Origin: Lentimicrobiaceae bacterium
Lineage (GTDB): Bacteria > Bacteroidota > Bacteroidia > Bacteroidales > JAGNHN01
Reading direction: 5' to 3'
Assembly: GCA_018001695.1 (NCBI GenBank)
Contig: JAGNHN010000012.1
Coordinates: 1-64,000 of the forward strand
DNA: 64,000 bases
A program made the translations under genes and the position numbers. Below, one piece after another: positions 53,021 to 61,949 of this stretch. Each line of letters starts with the position of its first letter. Position 1 is the first letter of the stretch. The notes below the pieces were generated by a model that saw only the letters and a program-made list of their open reading frames with translations, did not search any database and was not told the origin of the DNA.

Positions 53021-53846
53021 CTTCCTGACCCGCACCCTATCCGGCAGTGTCTATGTCGCGCTGGTGGCAGGCAGCGTACTGGTGCATCCCGTCGCGTTCG
53101 CCATACTGATGCTGCTGTTTTTACTCGCTGCCAGCCGGGAATTCAGCCTCCTTTTTGGCAAAGAACTGTTATCCGCGCAAATGGTAGCCTGGCTGATGAT
53201 CCTGATCAGTCTGCCTTTTATCCTTGTGGCTGCTTATTTCCTGGGATTTATTCCAATATACCTGCTTACGCTGCTGCCAATATTTCCCGTCATACTCATG
53301 GCCAGCCGGACCGGAAGAAAAGAGCATATACCGGCCATTCAGCTGATGGGAATTTACGGCAGCATTCTTGTTTACCTTGCGTTACCCCTGCTATCAGGCC
53401 TAATGCTGTATAACCCGCTGATGAAAGGAGCGCCGAGCTATGCTTTCCCCTTGTTTTTATTTGTCATCATCTGGGTCAACGACAGCATGGCTTACGTCAG
53501 TGGCAAGCTGACAGGGCGCCGGCCGCTGGCATCCAGGATCAGTCCGGCCAAGACCATTGAAGGCTTCGCTGGCGGTCTGATTTTTAGTCTATTGGCAGCC
53601 TATATCTGGAGCAATTTCTTTGCAGAATTACCATGGTTTGGATGGGTCATACTGGCCCTTGTCATCGTCGCGGCTGGAACCATGGGAGACCTGTTCGAAT
53701 CCTGGCTTAAACGTGAGGCCGGCATCAAGGACAGCGGGGACCTGATTCCAGGGCATGGCGGGATACTGGACCGCATCGACAGTCTGCTGTTCGCCGCGCC
53801 CGCCGCCTATGCCTGCCTTACATTCATCATCCTTAATCTATCATGA
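53013..53846 (+). CDS. cdsA: Phosphatidate cytidylyltransferase CdsA
   Basis: 277 residues with about eight TMs. It makes CDP-diacylglycerol, precursor of all phospholipids. The family signature is clear near the C-terminus: GDLFESWLKREAGIKDSG, continued by GDLIPGHGGILDRIDSL with its metal-binding Asp pair; SPAKTIEGFAGGLI precedes it. It is followed by psd with a 4-bp overlap. Confidence 0.95.
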   Translation: MNNFLTRTLSGSVYVALVAGSVLVHPVAFAILMLLFLLAASREFSLLFGKELLSAQMVAWLMILISLPFILVAAYFLGFIPIYLLTLLPIFPVILMASRTGRKEHIPAIQLMGIYGSILVYLALPLLSGLMLYNPLMKGAPSYAFPLFLFVIIWVNDSMAYVSGKLTGRRPLASRISPAKTIEGFAGGLIFSLLAAYIWSNFFAELPWFGWVILALVIVAAGTMGDLFESWLKREAGIKDSGDLIPGHGGILDRIDSLLFAAPAAYACLTFIILNLS

Positions 53847-54547
53847 GAATACATAAGGAAGGATATACACTCATCGCCATAACGGCAGCCCACACCCTGG
53901 CCGGGATAGCCATTATCCTGTTCTGGATACCACTTGTACCGGGCCTGAAGATACTCTTCATCCTGCCACTACTGGTCCTCTTACTGTTTGTTATACGTTT
54001 CTTCAGAATGCCCTACCGTGAGCTTTTGCCCGATGACAATCTCGTGCTGTCACCAGCGGATGGTAAAGTAGTGGTTATTGAAGAAGTGACTGATGCAGAA
54101 TACTTTGGAGATAGAAGAACACAGGTTAGCATCTTCATGTCTCCGCATGACATTCATGTAAACTGGTTTCCCATCAAGGGCATCGTTTCCTATTTCCGGT
54201 ACTTTCCGGGGAAATACCTTGTCGCCTGGCATCCCAAATCCAGCATGGAAAATGAAAGAACCAGCGTGGTGATCGAGAACGATCGTGGAGATGGAATCCT
54301 GGTCCGCCAGATTGCCGGGGCGGTTGCCAGGCGGGTCGTCTGTTATGCAAAAACCGATCATCCTGTGCAACAGGGTGATGAGCTGGGCTTTATCAAATTC
54401 GGATCTCGTGTAGATTTGTTGTTACCCCCACATGTCCATATCCATGTATCAGTCGGTCAACGCGTTACCGGCAGGGAAACTGTTATTGCCAGCTTCCCCG
54501 AATGGGCCTGCCGACCTGAAGATGGTGCGGAACCATCACAAGCTTAA
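53843..54547 (+). CDS. psd: Phosphatidylserine decarboxylase proenzyme (short type)
   Basis: 234 residues, the short PSD form. It decarboxylates phosphatidylserine to phosphatidylethanolamine. Two N-terminal hydrophobic stretches (LIAITAAHTLAGIAIILFWI, LKILFILPLLVLLLFVIRF), then VLSPADGKVVVIEE, STPHDIHVN-like SPHDIHVNWFPI, and the self-cleavage site IKFGSRVDLLLP, where Gly-Ser is cut to create the pyruvoyl group. Partner pssA is not in the window. Overlaps cdsA by 4 bp. Confidence 0.94.
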   Translation: MRIHKEGYTLIAITAAHTLAGIAIILFWIPLVPGLKILFILPLLVLLLFVIRFFRMPYRELLPDDNLVLSPADGKVVVIEEVTDAEYFGDRRTQVSIFMSPHDIHVNWFPIKGIVSYFRYFPGKYLVAWHPKSSMENERTSVVIENDRGDGILVRQIAGAVARRVVCYAKTDHPVQQGDELGFIKFGSRVDLLLPPHVHIHVSVGQRVTGRETVIASFPEWACRPEDGAEPSQA

Positions 54548-54592
54548 CAAGCGCTTAACAATTCTCTTTCGAACATTCCGGCTGCACTTATC

Positions 54593-54600
54593 TAATTTTG
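54593..54600 (+). promoter_or_regulatory. TAnnTTTG promoter box (Cys-rich miniprotein)
   Basis: TAATTTTG, 36 nt before ATG 54637. Its presence supports independent expression of the small gene. Confidence 0.55.
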
Positions 54601-54636
54601 TGCATGTATTAATGTTTAACCCATCATCACCTAATC

Positions 54637-54801
54637 ATGAGCATGAAAATCGTCAACATCTACAAAGAAAATGGTTGTGGCAGTGAAGGTCATGGCTGCG
54701 GTTGCCAGTCTCAGGCAGTAGCCGAGGAAACGGTTGCACCGGCTTGCGGATGCAAGGATGAGGAATCAGAGCAAGCCTGTGAATGCGGTTGCGGCTGCTA
54801 A
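54637..54801 (+). CDS. 54-residue cysteine-rich miniprotein, unknown
   Basis: A short gene: 54 residues beginning MSMKIVNIYKENGCGSEGHG. It has nine cysteines (positions 14, 21, 23, 37, 39, 48, 50, 52, 54) and one histidine, arranged as CxC pairs: GCGCQ, ACGCK and a terminal ECGCGC. There is no signal peptide or TM, so it should be cytoplasmic. Acidic residues and Gly fill the gaps. The CxC spacing resembles metallothioneins or copper/zinc-sequestering peptides, but I recognise no family. A TAATTTTG promoter box lies 36 nt upstream and the reading frame has an ATG and stop with no overlap to neighbours. It is downstream of psd and convergent with a HAD gene. Metal binding is inference. Confidence 0.72.
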   Translation: MSMKIVNIYKENGCGSEGHGCGCQSQAVAEETVAPACGCKDEESEQACECGCGC

Positions 54802-54864
54802 AGTATCATTCTGTACACCACTGTATTTCAATCTATAAGAAAATAACCCCTGTCAAAGCTTGCC

Positions 54865-55563
54865 TTAAAGCAAGTGCTTCAATTCTGCCAGGCTTGAAAT
54901 GGCATATGTAGGGCGGAAGAGATGTTCATGCCCGCCTGGATTGTACCAGACCTGGTCCATACCAGCAAGGGCAGCACCCTCTATATCCATTTTCATATCA
55001 TCGCCAATCATAAGGCTTGCGCGGGATGCTGCCCCTGCTTTACCAAGTGCGAACTTAAAGATCCCCGGATCAGGTTTATGGAATCCGGCCTCCTCAGAAG
55101 TGGTGACGGTATCGAAATAGGCATCAAGGCCGGAATGTTTCAGCTTGGCATATTGCACATCGGCAAAACCATTGGATATGATATGCATCCGGTATCTGCT
55201 TCTGAGGTATTCCAGTGCATCGATCGCGCCGGGAAAAAGATCCTTGCGCAGGGCACTGCGTCTCAGATATTCCTCTCCAAACCAGGCTGCCAGTGCCGGA
55301 TCATACAGTCCAAAATACTGAAAGCTCAGATCAAACCGCATAGGCCGCAGGCTTTCCTGGGACAGGACCCCCGTTCTGTATTGCTCCCACAGGTGTGTAT
55401 TGACGGTATGATAGGTATCGAGGAAGGATTCGAAATGCGGAATGCCGCGGTTTGCCAGTCCTGTTTCCTCATACAAGCCAGCCAGGGTCTCGCGGCTGTT
55501 GCGATCGAAATCCCATAGGGTGCGGTCCAGATCGAAAAACAGATGTGTATATTTTGTTTCCAT
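54865..55563 (-). CDS. HAD-superfamily nucleotidase (YjjG-like)
   Basis: 232 residues from ATG 55563 (METKYTHLFFDLDRTLWDFD); an ATG at 55581 adds six residues. HAD motifs: I FFDLDRTLWDF, II MHIISNGFADVQ, III Lys in EEAGFHKPDPGIFKFAL, IV MIGDDMKMDIEGA. The whole matches the non-canonical pyrimidine nucleotidase YjjG that removes phosphate from dUMP/dTMP-type nucleotides. Convergent with the Cys-rich gene; 21 bp after DUF554. Confidence 0.9.
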   Translation of the reverse strand: METKYTHLFFDLDRTLWDFDRNSRETLAGLYEETGLANRGIPHFESFLDTYHTVNTHLWEQYRTGVLSQESLRPMRFDLSFQYFGLYDPALAAWFGEEYLRRSALRKDLFPGAIDALEYLRSRYRMHIISNGFADVQYAKLKHSGLDAYFDTVTTSEEAGFHKPDPGIFKFALGKAGAASRASLMIGDDMKMDIEGAALAGMDQVWYNPGGHEHLFRPTYAISSLAELKHLL

Positions 55564-55584
55564 GCTGAATAGTCCATGCATTAA

Positions 55585-56283
55585 TTAATACAAACCCAAC
55601 TGCTGCATCAGCAATGTAATCAGGATGGCTGTGATCAGGGAGGGCAGGAAGTTGAGAATGCGGAACTGCCTGATCTGCAGAATTTGTAATCCCAATCCTA
55701 TGAGAATCAGTCCTCCTGCTGCCGTCATCTCCTGGATAAGCGGATCGGTCAGGTACGGTTCGAGGTGAAAAGCCAGCCAGGTGAGTCCCCCCTGATAGAG
55801 CAAAAGTGGCAGGACCGAAAATATCACCCCTACTCCCAGTGTGGCGGTCAGGGCGATGGCACTCAGACCATCCATCAGCGATTTGGTAATCAGCAGGGCA
55901 GGTGGATGGCCCAGTCCTTCTTCCAGAGCCCCGAGTATGGTCATCGAGCCCATGCAGAAAAGCAGAAAGGCTGTGACCAAACCTTCCGTAAAATGGGCGC
56001 TCTCCATGCCGGTGCGGGTTTTCAGGCGGTCGGCCATGCGCTCCATCCCACGGTCCATCCGCCACCACTCTCCCAGCAGGCCGCCTGTGATCATGGCCAG
56101 CACCAGAACGAGCGGGTTGGCGGTTTTCATGCCCATCATGATCCCCAACAACAGCGTAAACAAGCCAATGCCCTGGAAGAACATTTCCTTTATCCTGTCC
56201 GGCAACCTGTTCCCGATCAGGAGTCCCAGTATACCTCCTGCCAGCACGGTGGCTACATTTACAAGGGTTCCGGTGATAAGCAT
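55585..56283 (-). CDS. DUF554 family membrane protein
   Basis: 232 residues, about six or seven TMs. The start TGTLVNVATVLAGGILGLLI then GNRLPDRIKEMFFQGIGLFT and GGLLGEWWRMDRGMERM are characteristic of DUF554 (YdfK-like). Function unknown; probably a small-molecule or ion transporter. Between the radical-SAM gene (3 bp upstream) and the HAD gene, so the three form one transcription unit. Confidence 0.92.
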   Translation of the reverse strand: MLITGTLVNVATVLAGGILGLLIGNRLPDRIKEMFFQGIGLFTLLLGIMMGMKTANPLVLVLAMITGGLLGEWWRMDRGMERMADRLKTRTGMESAHFTEGLVTAFLLFCMGSMTILGALEEGLGHPPALLITKSLMDGLSAIALTATLGVGVIFSVLPLLLYQGGLTWLAFHLEPYLTDPLIQEMTAAGGLILIGLGLQILQIRQFRILNFLPSLITAILITLLMQQLGLY

Positions 56284-56286
56284 ATT

Positions 56287-57258
56287 TTATAATTCATTTT
56301 GAGATTCAAACAAGCGTCCCTGCCATGTGTTCATTGCCTCCATTCTGTCTTCGATGTGACGGAGGATGCTGTCATAACGCATTAGACCGAAGGGGTTGAC
56401 GGCCAGGAACCGGGGCGGTGCTTCGGCCGCGAGACGTTCGACAGAGATATGCGGGCCAAGGCGTTCCAGAAAAGCGATCACCAGGTCGGTATATTCATCC
56501 AGTGAAAACAGATTAAACGCCTCCGGGTTTGCAAGGTACATGTTTTCCATCCTGGTTCCTTTCACGATCTGGAGTTGGTGCAGTTTCAGGCTGTTAACCG
56601 GCAAATGAGATATCATTCCGGCTTCGGCCAGCATGTCCTCCCTGCTTTCGCCCGGGAGTCCGAGCATCAGGTGAATTCCCGTGTGCAAGCCAGCCGCTGC
56701 CAGGCGGAGGATGGCATCTCTGGCAGAGGCGGCGTCATGGCCGCGTCCTGTCAATGCCAGGCTTCCGTCGTACAATGACTCGACACCCAGTTCCACACTG
56801 ATCCATGTCTTTCCGGACAGCTCGTGCAGCAGGTTTATCACCTCATCGCCAAGGCAATCCGGCCGGGTCCCTATGACCAGTCCTTTGACAGAAGGAAAGC
56901 GCAATGCTTCTTCAAAACGCTGCCGTAGGAGTGTCACCGGGCCATGAGTATTGGTATATGCCTGAAAATAAACCAGGTATGACTCTGCACGGCGATAGCG
57001 TCTGGTATGAAACGCCATGCCTTCCACAATCTGCTCGTGGAGTGGTTTTTCAGGTCGACAATACGAAGGATTAAAGGCATCATTGTCGCAGTAGCTGCAA
57101 CCCAATGTCCCAAGCGTTCCATCGCGGTTAGGACAGCTGAAGCCGGCATCCACTGTAAGTTTTTGCACACGGCCACCGAACAACCGGCGCAACACAGCTG
57201 TATGGGCAAAGAACCTGCGTTGGGAAGGCCAGTCGTTAGGTGGAATCGTTTTCTGCAT
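56287..57258 (-). CDS. TIGR01212-family radical SAM protein (YhcC-like)
   Basis: 323 residues. The [4Fe-4S] cysteines are in TVDAGFSCPNRDGTLGTLG followed by CSYCDNDAF, the long CxxxxxxxxCxxC variant that typifies TIGR01212. YFQAYTNTH, VKGLVIGTRPDCLGDE, GVESLYDGSL and GIHLMLGLPGE continue the TIM barrel. The reaction is not firmly known; relatives may act in RNA or cofactor modification. First gene of a three-gene minus-strand unit. Confidence 0.92.
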   Translation of the reverse strand: MQKTIPPNDWPSQRRFFAHTAVLRRLFGGRVQKLTVDAGFSCPNRDGTLGTLGCSYCDNDAFNPSYCRPEKPLHEQIVEGMAFHTRRYRRAESYLVYFQAYTNTHGPVTLLRQRFEEALRFPSVKGLVIGTRPDCLGDEVINLLHELSGKTWISVELGVESLYDGSLALTGRGHDAASARDAILRLAAAGLHTGIHLMLGLPGESREDMLAEAGMISHLPVNSLKLHQLQIVKGTRMENMYLANPEAFNLFSLDEYTDLVIAFLERLGPHISVERLAAEAPPRFLAVNPFGLMRYDSILRHIEDRMEAMNTWQGRLFESQNEL

Positions 57259-57406
57259 GTTTGTTAAGGCTGAACAGGCAACGCTGCGAAGTTATAGAAA
57301 CAAATGCTCACAATGTGGTAATTAGGAAAGATGCCATTTGACCAGAGAATATCAGACGCGCTACCAATATAACCCCCACGCTTCCGGGTATCATTAGTAA
57401 TCAGGT

Positions 57407-57434
57407 AATTACGAATTACGAATTACGAATTACG
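57407..57434 (+). repeat. AATTACG heptad array
   Basis: Four perfect AATTACG copies, directly before the CTGNNNN array and having the same 7-bp period. Confidence 0.9.
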
Positions 57435-57442
57435 AATGCTCG

Positions 57443-57561
57443 CTGATAGCTGATAGCAGCTAACTGATCGCTGATAACTGTTCACTGTTAACTGTTCGCT
57501 GTTAACTGTTCACTGGTAACTGATCGCTGATCGCTGATCGCTGTCAACTGATGGCTGAAAT
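57443..57561 (+). repeat. CTGNNNN heptad array upstream of rpsO
   Basis: Seventeen in-phase 7-bp units, 16 starting CTG and one CAG (e.g. CTGATAG, CTGTTCA, CTGTTAA, CTGATCG). The part 57520-57551 is identical over 32 nt to the array in the tmRNA leader. It ends 39 nt before the rpsO -33 element. Confidence 0.9.
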
Positions 57562-57599
57562 CATCCTTGACACTTCCGGCAAATAAAATTTCTCCATCA

Positions 57600-57631
57600 T
57601 TTGCCGGAGTGAAAATATAATTGTACTTTTG
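57600..57631 (+). promoter_or_regulatory. rpsO promoter
   Basis: TTTG at 57600-57603 and TACTTTTG at 57624-57631, 20 nt apart: a full TTTG / TAnnTTTG Bacteroidota promoter, with ATG at 57679. Confidence 0.75.
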
Positions 57632-57678
57632 CAAGCCGTTTTTTACACAAGAAAAGAAACACAGCAGTAAAGATTAAT

Positions 57679-57948
57679 ATGTACCTGACGACAGAAAAGA
57701 AGAAAGAACTCTTCAAGCAGCACGGAAAATCGGAGTTTGATACCGGATCACCTGAAGGACAGATTTCCCTGTTCACCTTCCGCATCAAACATCTTACCAA
57801 CCACCTCAAGGAAAACAAAAAGGATAAAGTAACGGAAAGATCCCTGGTCCGCCTTGTTGGTAAACGCAGAAAGCTGCTCGATTATCTGAAGCGGAAAGAC
57901 GTCCTGCGTTACAGGTCTATCATTAAGGAACTCAACATCAGGAAGTAA
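57679..57948 (+). CDS. rpsO: 30S ribosomal protein S15
   Basis: 89 residues, standard S15 length. Binds 16S rRNA h22 and is an early assembly protein. Recognised by YLTTEKKKELFKQHGKSEFD, GSPEGQISLFTFRIKHLTNH and RLVGKRRKLLDYLKRKDVLR. Own promoter upstream and a terminator-like hairpin between it and pnp. Confidence 0.97.
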   Translation: MYLTTEKKKELFKQHGKSEFDTGSPEGQISLFTFRIKHLTNHLKENKKDKVTERSLVRLVGKRRKLLDYLKRKDVLRYRSIIKELNIRK

Positions 57949-57976
57949 TTCTCCTGAATAGGTTTAAGCAAAAAAT

Positions 57977-58001
57977 GGCAATTCCCGGATTGCCTTTTTT
58001 T
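57977..58001 (+). terminator. Terminator or attenuator between rpsO and pnp
   Basis: 6-bp stem GGCAAT / ATTGCC with loop TCCCGG, preceded by A-tract and followed by seven Ts, so it could act in either direction. It lies 28 nt after rpsO and 32 nt before the pnp ATG; readthrough or a separate pnp promoter would be needed. Confidence 0.8.
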
Positions 58002-58032
58002 GTATTTATGCACCGGGATTAACTACATACCA

Positions 58033-60156
58033 ATGGAAGGAATAAAAAAACACTTCAGCCTGCAGGATGGCAAAGAAATCATCCTGGAAACAGGAAAACT
58101 GGCAAAACAGGCTGATGGCTCCGTCGTCGTCAAGACCGGAGATACCATGATACTGGCTACCGTTGTTTCAAAAAGAGAAACAGCGGACAACCTCGACTTT
58201 CTGCCCCTTTCCGTAGACTACCAGGAAAAATATGCCGCGACCGGACGTTTTCCGGGAGGCTTCTTCAAACGCGAAGCACGCCCGTCTGACTATGAAGTAC
58301 TCATCGCCAGGCTCGTCGACCGCGCTCTGAGGCCACTTTTCCCGGATGATTACCACAACGAAACACAGGTCATCCTCACCCTTATCTCAGGAGATAAAAC
58401 CATCCTGCCGGATGCCTTTGCCTGCCTGGCTGCATCCACCGCGCTCATGCTCTCAGATATCCCCTTCCACGGACCGGTATCCGAAGTCAGGGTTGCCCGC
58501 ATCAACGGTGAGTATATCATCAACCCCAGCATCGCCGATCTGGAACTTGCAGATCTCGACCTGATCGTGGCTGCCACCCTCGACAATATCATGATGGTGG
58601 AGGGCTCAATGAAAGAAGTCCCTGAAGCCGCCCTCGCTCAGGCCCTCGAAATCGCACACCAGGCCATCAAGATGCAGTGCCAGGCCCAGCTCGACCTGGT
58701 TGCAATGGTGGGTCAGAAACCCGTTCGTGAATATCCTGACGAACCCAGCGATCCGGAGCTGGAGCAGCAGATGAAGGATGCCCTCTTTCAAAAGATCTAT
58801 GACATTGCCAAACAGGGCAACCCCAACAAGGTGCAACGCAAGGAGGCTTTCGAAGCCATCAAGTCGGCCTGGCTTGAAAGCTTGCCGGAAGAGGTCCGCG
58901 CCGAAAAATCCATGCTGATATCCCGTTATTATAAGAAGATTCATAAGGAAGCCGTTCGCCAGGTGGTGCTCAACGAGCGCACCCGCCTGGATGGTCGCCA
59001 GCTCGATGAGATCCGCCCCATCTGGAGCGAGATCGACTATCTCCCGGCCGCCCACGGTTCCGCGATCTTCACCCGCGGGGAAACACAATCGCTGACCACC
59101 GTGACCCTGGGCACCCGCCTGGATGAGCAGATCATCGACGGCGCCATACTGGAAGGCAAAAGCAATTTTTACCTGCATTACAACTTCCCGGGATTTTCTA
59201 CCGGCGAGGTACGCAGGATCATGACAGGCCGGCGTGAGATCGGACACGGCAACCTCGCCCTCCGCGCCATCAAACCTGTGATGCCCCCAAAAGAAGAAAA
59301 CCCCTATACCGTTCGCATCGTCTCCGACATCCTGGAATCCAACGGATCCTCCTCCATGGCCACCGTCTGTGCCGGCATCCTGGCCCTGATGGACGCCGGT
59401 GTGAAGATCAGCAAACCGGTTTCCGGTATCGCCATGGGACTTATCTCCGACCCTGTCAGCGGTAAGTATGCCATCCTCAGCGATATCCTCGGCGATGAGG
59501 ACCACCTGGGGGATATGGATTTTAAAGTCACCGGCACCCGTGACGGGATCACAGCCTGCCAGATGGATATCAAGGTAGAAGGTCTTTCCTATGAAGTCCT
59601 GGGACAAGCCCTGGATCAGGCCCGGCGCGGCAGGCTGCACATCCTCGATGTCATGGCCCGGTCAATCTCTGAACCCAGAGAAGATTACAAACCCCATGTG
59701 CCCCGCATGATTCAGATGCGCGTGCCCAAGGAATTTATCGGTGCCATCATCGGGCCCGGTGGTAAGATCATTCAGGAAATGCAAAGCGAAACCAATACCA
59801 CCATCCTCATCACTGAAGAAGGGGATTTCGGTATTGTGGACATCTTCGCCAATGATCCTGAATCCATGAACCGGGCCAAGGAAATGATCCGCCGTATCAC
59901 TTCCGTTCCGGAGGTTGGAGAAATCTATACCGGTAAGGTCAAAAGCATACAGCCGTTTGGCGCCTTCGTGGAAATACTTCCCGGCAAGGACGGATTGTTG
60001 CACATCTCCGAAATCGACTGGAAACGTCTTGAAACCGTCGAAAGCGTGCTGAATATAGGCGATATGGTTGAAGTGAAGCTGATTGAAGTCGACAGCAAGA
60101 CTGGTAAGATGCGCTTAAGCCGTAAAGTGCTTCTTCCAAAACCACCCAAAGAATAA
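58033..60156 (+). CDS. pnp: Polyribonucleotide nucleotidyltransferase (PNPase)
   Basis: 707 residues from ATG 58033 ([13 protein letters not shown]); a TTG at 58000 sits in the terminator tail. It degrades RNA 3'-5' by phosphorolysis. Two RNase PH domains (e.g. [36 protein letters not shown] and [15 protein letters not shown]), then a KH domain ([16 protein letters not shown]) and an S1 domain ([29 protein letters not shown]). The order rpsO-pnp is conserved across bacteria. Confidence 0.97.
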   Translation: MEGIKKHFSLQDGKEIILETGKLAKQADGSVVVKTGDTMILATVVSKRETADNLDFLPLSVDYQEKYAATGRFPGGFFKREARPSDYEVLIARLVDRALRPLFPDDYHNETQVILTLISGDKTILPDAFACLAASTALMLSDIPFHGPVSEVRVARINGEYIINPSIADLELADLDLIVAATLDNIMMVEGSMKEVPEAALAQALEIAHQAIKMQCQAQLDLVAMVGQKPVREYPDEPSDPELEQQMKDALFQKIYDIAKQGNPNKVQRKEAFEAIKSAWLESLPEEVRAEKSMLISRYYKKIHKEAVRQVVLNERTRLDGRQLDEIRPIWSEIDYLPAAHGSAIFTRGETQSLTTVTLGTRLDEQIIDGAILEGKSNFYLHYNFPGFSTGEVRRIMTGRREIGHGNLALRAIKPVMPPKEENPYTVRIVSDILESNGSSSMATVCAGILALMDAGVKISKPVSGIAMGLISDPVSGKYAILSDILGDEDHLGDMDFKVTGTRDGITACQMDIKVEGLSYEVLGQALDQARRGRLHILDVMARSISEPREDYKPHVPRMIQMRVPKEFIGAIIGPGGKIIQEMQSETNTTILITEEGDFGIVDIFANDPESMNRAKEMIRRITSVPEVGEIYTGKVKSIQPFGAFVEILPGKDGLLHISEIDWKRLETVESVLNIGDMVEVKLIEVDSKTGKMRLSRKVLLPKPPKE

Positions 60157-60218
60157 GTTGTAACTTCGATCAGGCTTTTGCGTAAAATCTTGCCGCAGTA
60201 GCAATCAAACCGGAGATT

Positions 60219-61082
60219 ATGAGGCAACTCAAAATTACCAAGCAGGTGACCAACAGGGAGACCGCCTCCCTGGACAAGTATTTGCAGGAGATTGGAAAGG
60301 TGGAACTGATCACCGCCGAAGAAGAGGTATCCCTGGCGCAACGCATCAAACAAGGCGACCAGTTTGCCTTGGAGAAGCTAACAAAAGCCAACCTCCGCTT
60401 CGTGGTGTCCGTTTCCAAGCAATATCAGAATCAGGGACTTAGCCTTCCTGACCTCATCAATGAGGGCAACCTGGGTCTGATCAAGGCAGCACAACGTTTT
60501 GACGAAACGAGGGGATTCAAATTCATCTCCTATGCAGTATGGTGGATCAGGCAATCCATTCTGCAGGCACTGGCTGAGCAGTCGCGGATCGTGCGGTTGC
60601 CGCTGAATAAGATCGGCGCCATCAACAAGATCAACAAGGCCTTTGCTACCCTGGAACAAGCCTTTGAACGTGAGCCCAACGCGGCTGAAATCGCTGCCCT
60701 GCTCGAGATCCCGGAAAGCGAGGTAAAGGAATCCATGCGGAATTCTGGGCGTCACATTTCCATGGATGCACCTCTGATCCAGGATGAGGAAAATACCATG
60801 TACGATGTTCTGAAGAACGATGATGGTCCCACTCCTGAGTCAGGCCTGATGTACGAATCCCTGAAAAAGGAGATTGACCGTGCTGTCTCTACCCTGACCG
60901 GCCGTGAAGCCGATGTCATCCGGATGTATTTCGGATTGAACCAACGGCACCCCATGACACTGGAAGAGATCGGTGAGAAATTTGACCTCACACGTGAAAG
61001 GGTAAGACAGATCAAGGAGAAAGCCATCCGCCGCCTCAAACACACTTCCAGAAGTAAAATATTGAAATCATATCTGGGTTAA
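60219..61082 (+). CDS. rpoD: Housekeeping sigma factor RpoD/SigA
   Basis: 287 residues, the short Bacteroidota form lacking region 1.1. Blocks: region 1.2 ([20 protein letters not shown]), region 2 ([58 protein letters not shown]), region 3 and region 4 ([54 protein letters not shown]). Recognises the TTTG/TAnnTTTG promoters marked in this window. Ends with a good terminator. Confidence 0.96.
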   Translation: MRQLKITKQVTNRETASLDKYLQEIGKVELITAEEEVSLAQRIKQGDQFALEKLTKANLRFVVSVSKQYQNQGLSLPDLINEGNLGLIKAAQRFDETRGFKFISYAVWWIRQSILQALAEQSRIVRLPLNKIGAINKINKAFATLEQAFEREPNAAEIAALLEIPESEVKESMRNSGRHISMDAPLIQDEENTMYDVLKNDDGPTPESGLMYESLKKEIDRAVSTLTGREADVIRMYFGLNQRHPMTLEEIGEKFDLTRERVRQIKEKAIRRLKHTSRSKILKSYLG

Positions 61083-61103
61083 TCTACCTGAAATGAGATA
61101 CCT

Positions 61104-61139
61104 AAAGGTCGGACGCAAGCATTTCCGGCCTTTTTTTTT
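61104..61139 (+). terminator. Rho-independent terminator after sigA
   Basis: AAAGGTCGG pairs with CCGGCCTTT (9 bp with one G-U), 12-nt loop, then six further Ts. Confidence 0.85.
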
Positions 61140-61195
61140 GATGCTTTCCGTGCAGCCAATTCAAGGGGCCAGGCATGCTTTGTTGCGCATTTGCT

Positions 61196-61203
61196 TACAT
61201 TTG
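61196..61203 (+). promoter_or_regulatory. TAnnTTTG promoter box (rpe)
   Basis: TACATTTG, 29 nt before ATG 61233; a TTTG at 61179 is too close for an ideal -33. Confidence 0.55.
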
Positions 61204-61232
61204 TGATCAGGAATCATAAAAAACCAGCCAGC

Positions 61233-61901
61233 ATGAAACCCATCATAGCTCCTTCCCTGCTGTCTGCCGACTTCAGCCGGCTGGCCGAAGCCATCGACAT
61301 GATCAATCAGTCGGAAGCAGCATGGCTCCATCTCGATATTATGGACGGGCATTTTGTCCCTAACATCACCTTCGGGATGCCGGTGATCCGGGATATCCGC
61401 AAGCATACCAGCAAAGTGCTTGATGTGCACCTGATGATCAGTAATCCCGATACTTACCTGGAGGCCTTCCGTGATGCCGGTGCCGATGTACTGACGGTAC
61501 ATTATGAAACCTGTCCACACCTTCATCGCACCTTGCACCGCATCAAAGAACTGGGCATGAAAGCAGGCGTAACCATTAATCCGCATAACCCCGTTTCCCT
61601 GTTGAAGGATGTCGTGGATGTTGCGGACCTGATCCTGATCATGAGCGTGAATCCCGGCTTCGGAGGCCAGCGGTTCATCGAGGGCAGCTACGCACGCCTG
61701 CGCGAAGCAAGGCAGATGATCGACGATGCCTTCAGCGCCTGCCTGCTGGAAGTTGATGGTGGCGTGAGCCTCGACAATGCCGCCCTGCTGGCAGCCGCCG
61801 GTGCGCAGGTGCTGGTGGCCGGCAATGCCATCTTCAATTCTGACAACCCACTCCTGACGATTTCCAAACTGAAAGCCGCTGCGAACGCGGTCAATGAATA
61901 A
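61233..61901 (+). CDS. rpe: Ribulose-phosphate 3-epimerase
   Basis: 222 residues from ATG 61233 (MKPIIAPSLLSADFSRL); the earlier frame start at 61191 overlaps the promoter box. A TIM-barrel enzyme of the pentose phosphate pathway. Metal and catalytic motifs: WLHLDIMDGHFVPNITFG, DVHLMISNPD, MSVNPGFGGQRFIE and LEVDGGVSLDNA. Followed after 48 bp by pepD. Confidence 0.96.
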   Translation: MKPIIAPSLLSADFSRLAEAIDMINQSEAAWLHLDIMDGHFVPNITFGMPVIRDIRKHTSKVLDVHLMISNPDTYLEAFRDAGADVLTVHYETCPHLHRTLHRIKELGMKAGVTINPHNPVSLLKDVVDVADLILIMSVNPGFGGQRFIEGSYARLREARQMIDDAFSACLLEVDGGVSLDNAALLAAAGAQVLVAGNAIFNSDNPLLTISKLKAAANAVNE

Positions 61902-61949
61902 AATACCTTTCAAGCCTTTACAAACGAAGTAACATATAATCACCACATT

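Larger units (their letters stand above)
57259..57678. other. Intergenic region with two tandem repeat arrays and the rpsO promoter
   Basis: 420 bp without a gene. It holds AATTACG and CTGNNNN heptad arrays (57407-57561) and the rpsO promoter at 57600-57631. The radical-SAM promoter must lie near 57260-57320 but no clear box is seen. Confidence 0.6.

Noticed and set aside
58606-59640. 344-codon minus-strand frame
   Set aside because: Antisense to pnp, whose two catalytic domains are certain; composition is typical of a shadow frame in GC-rich coding DNA.
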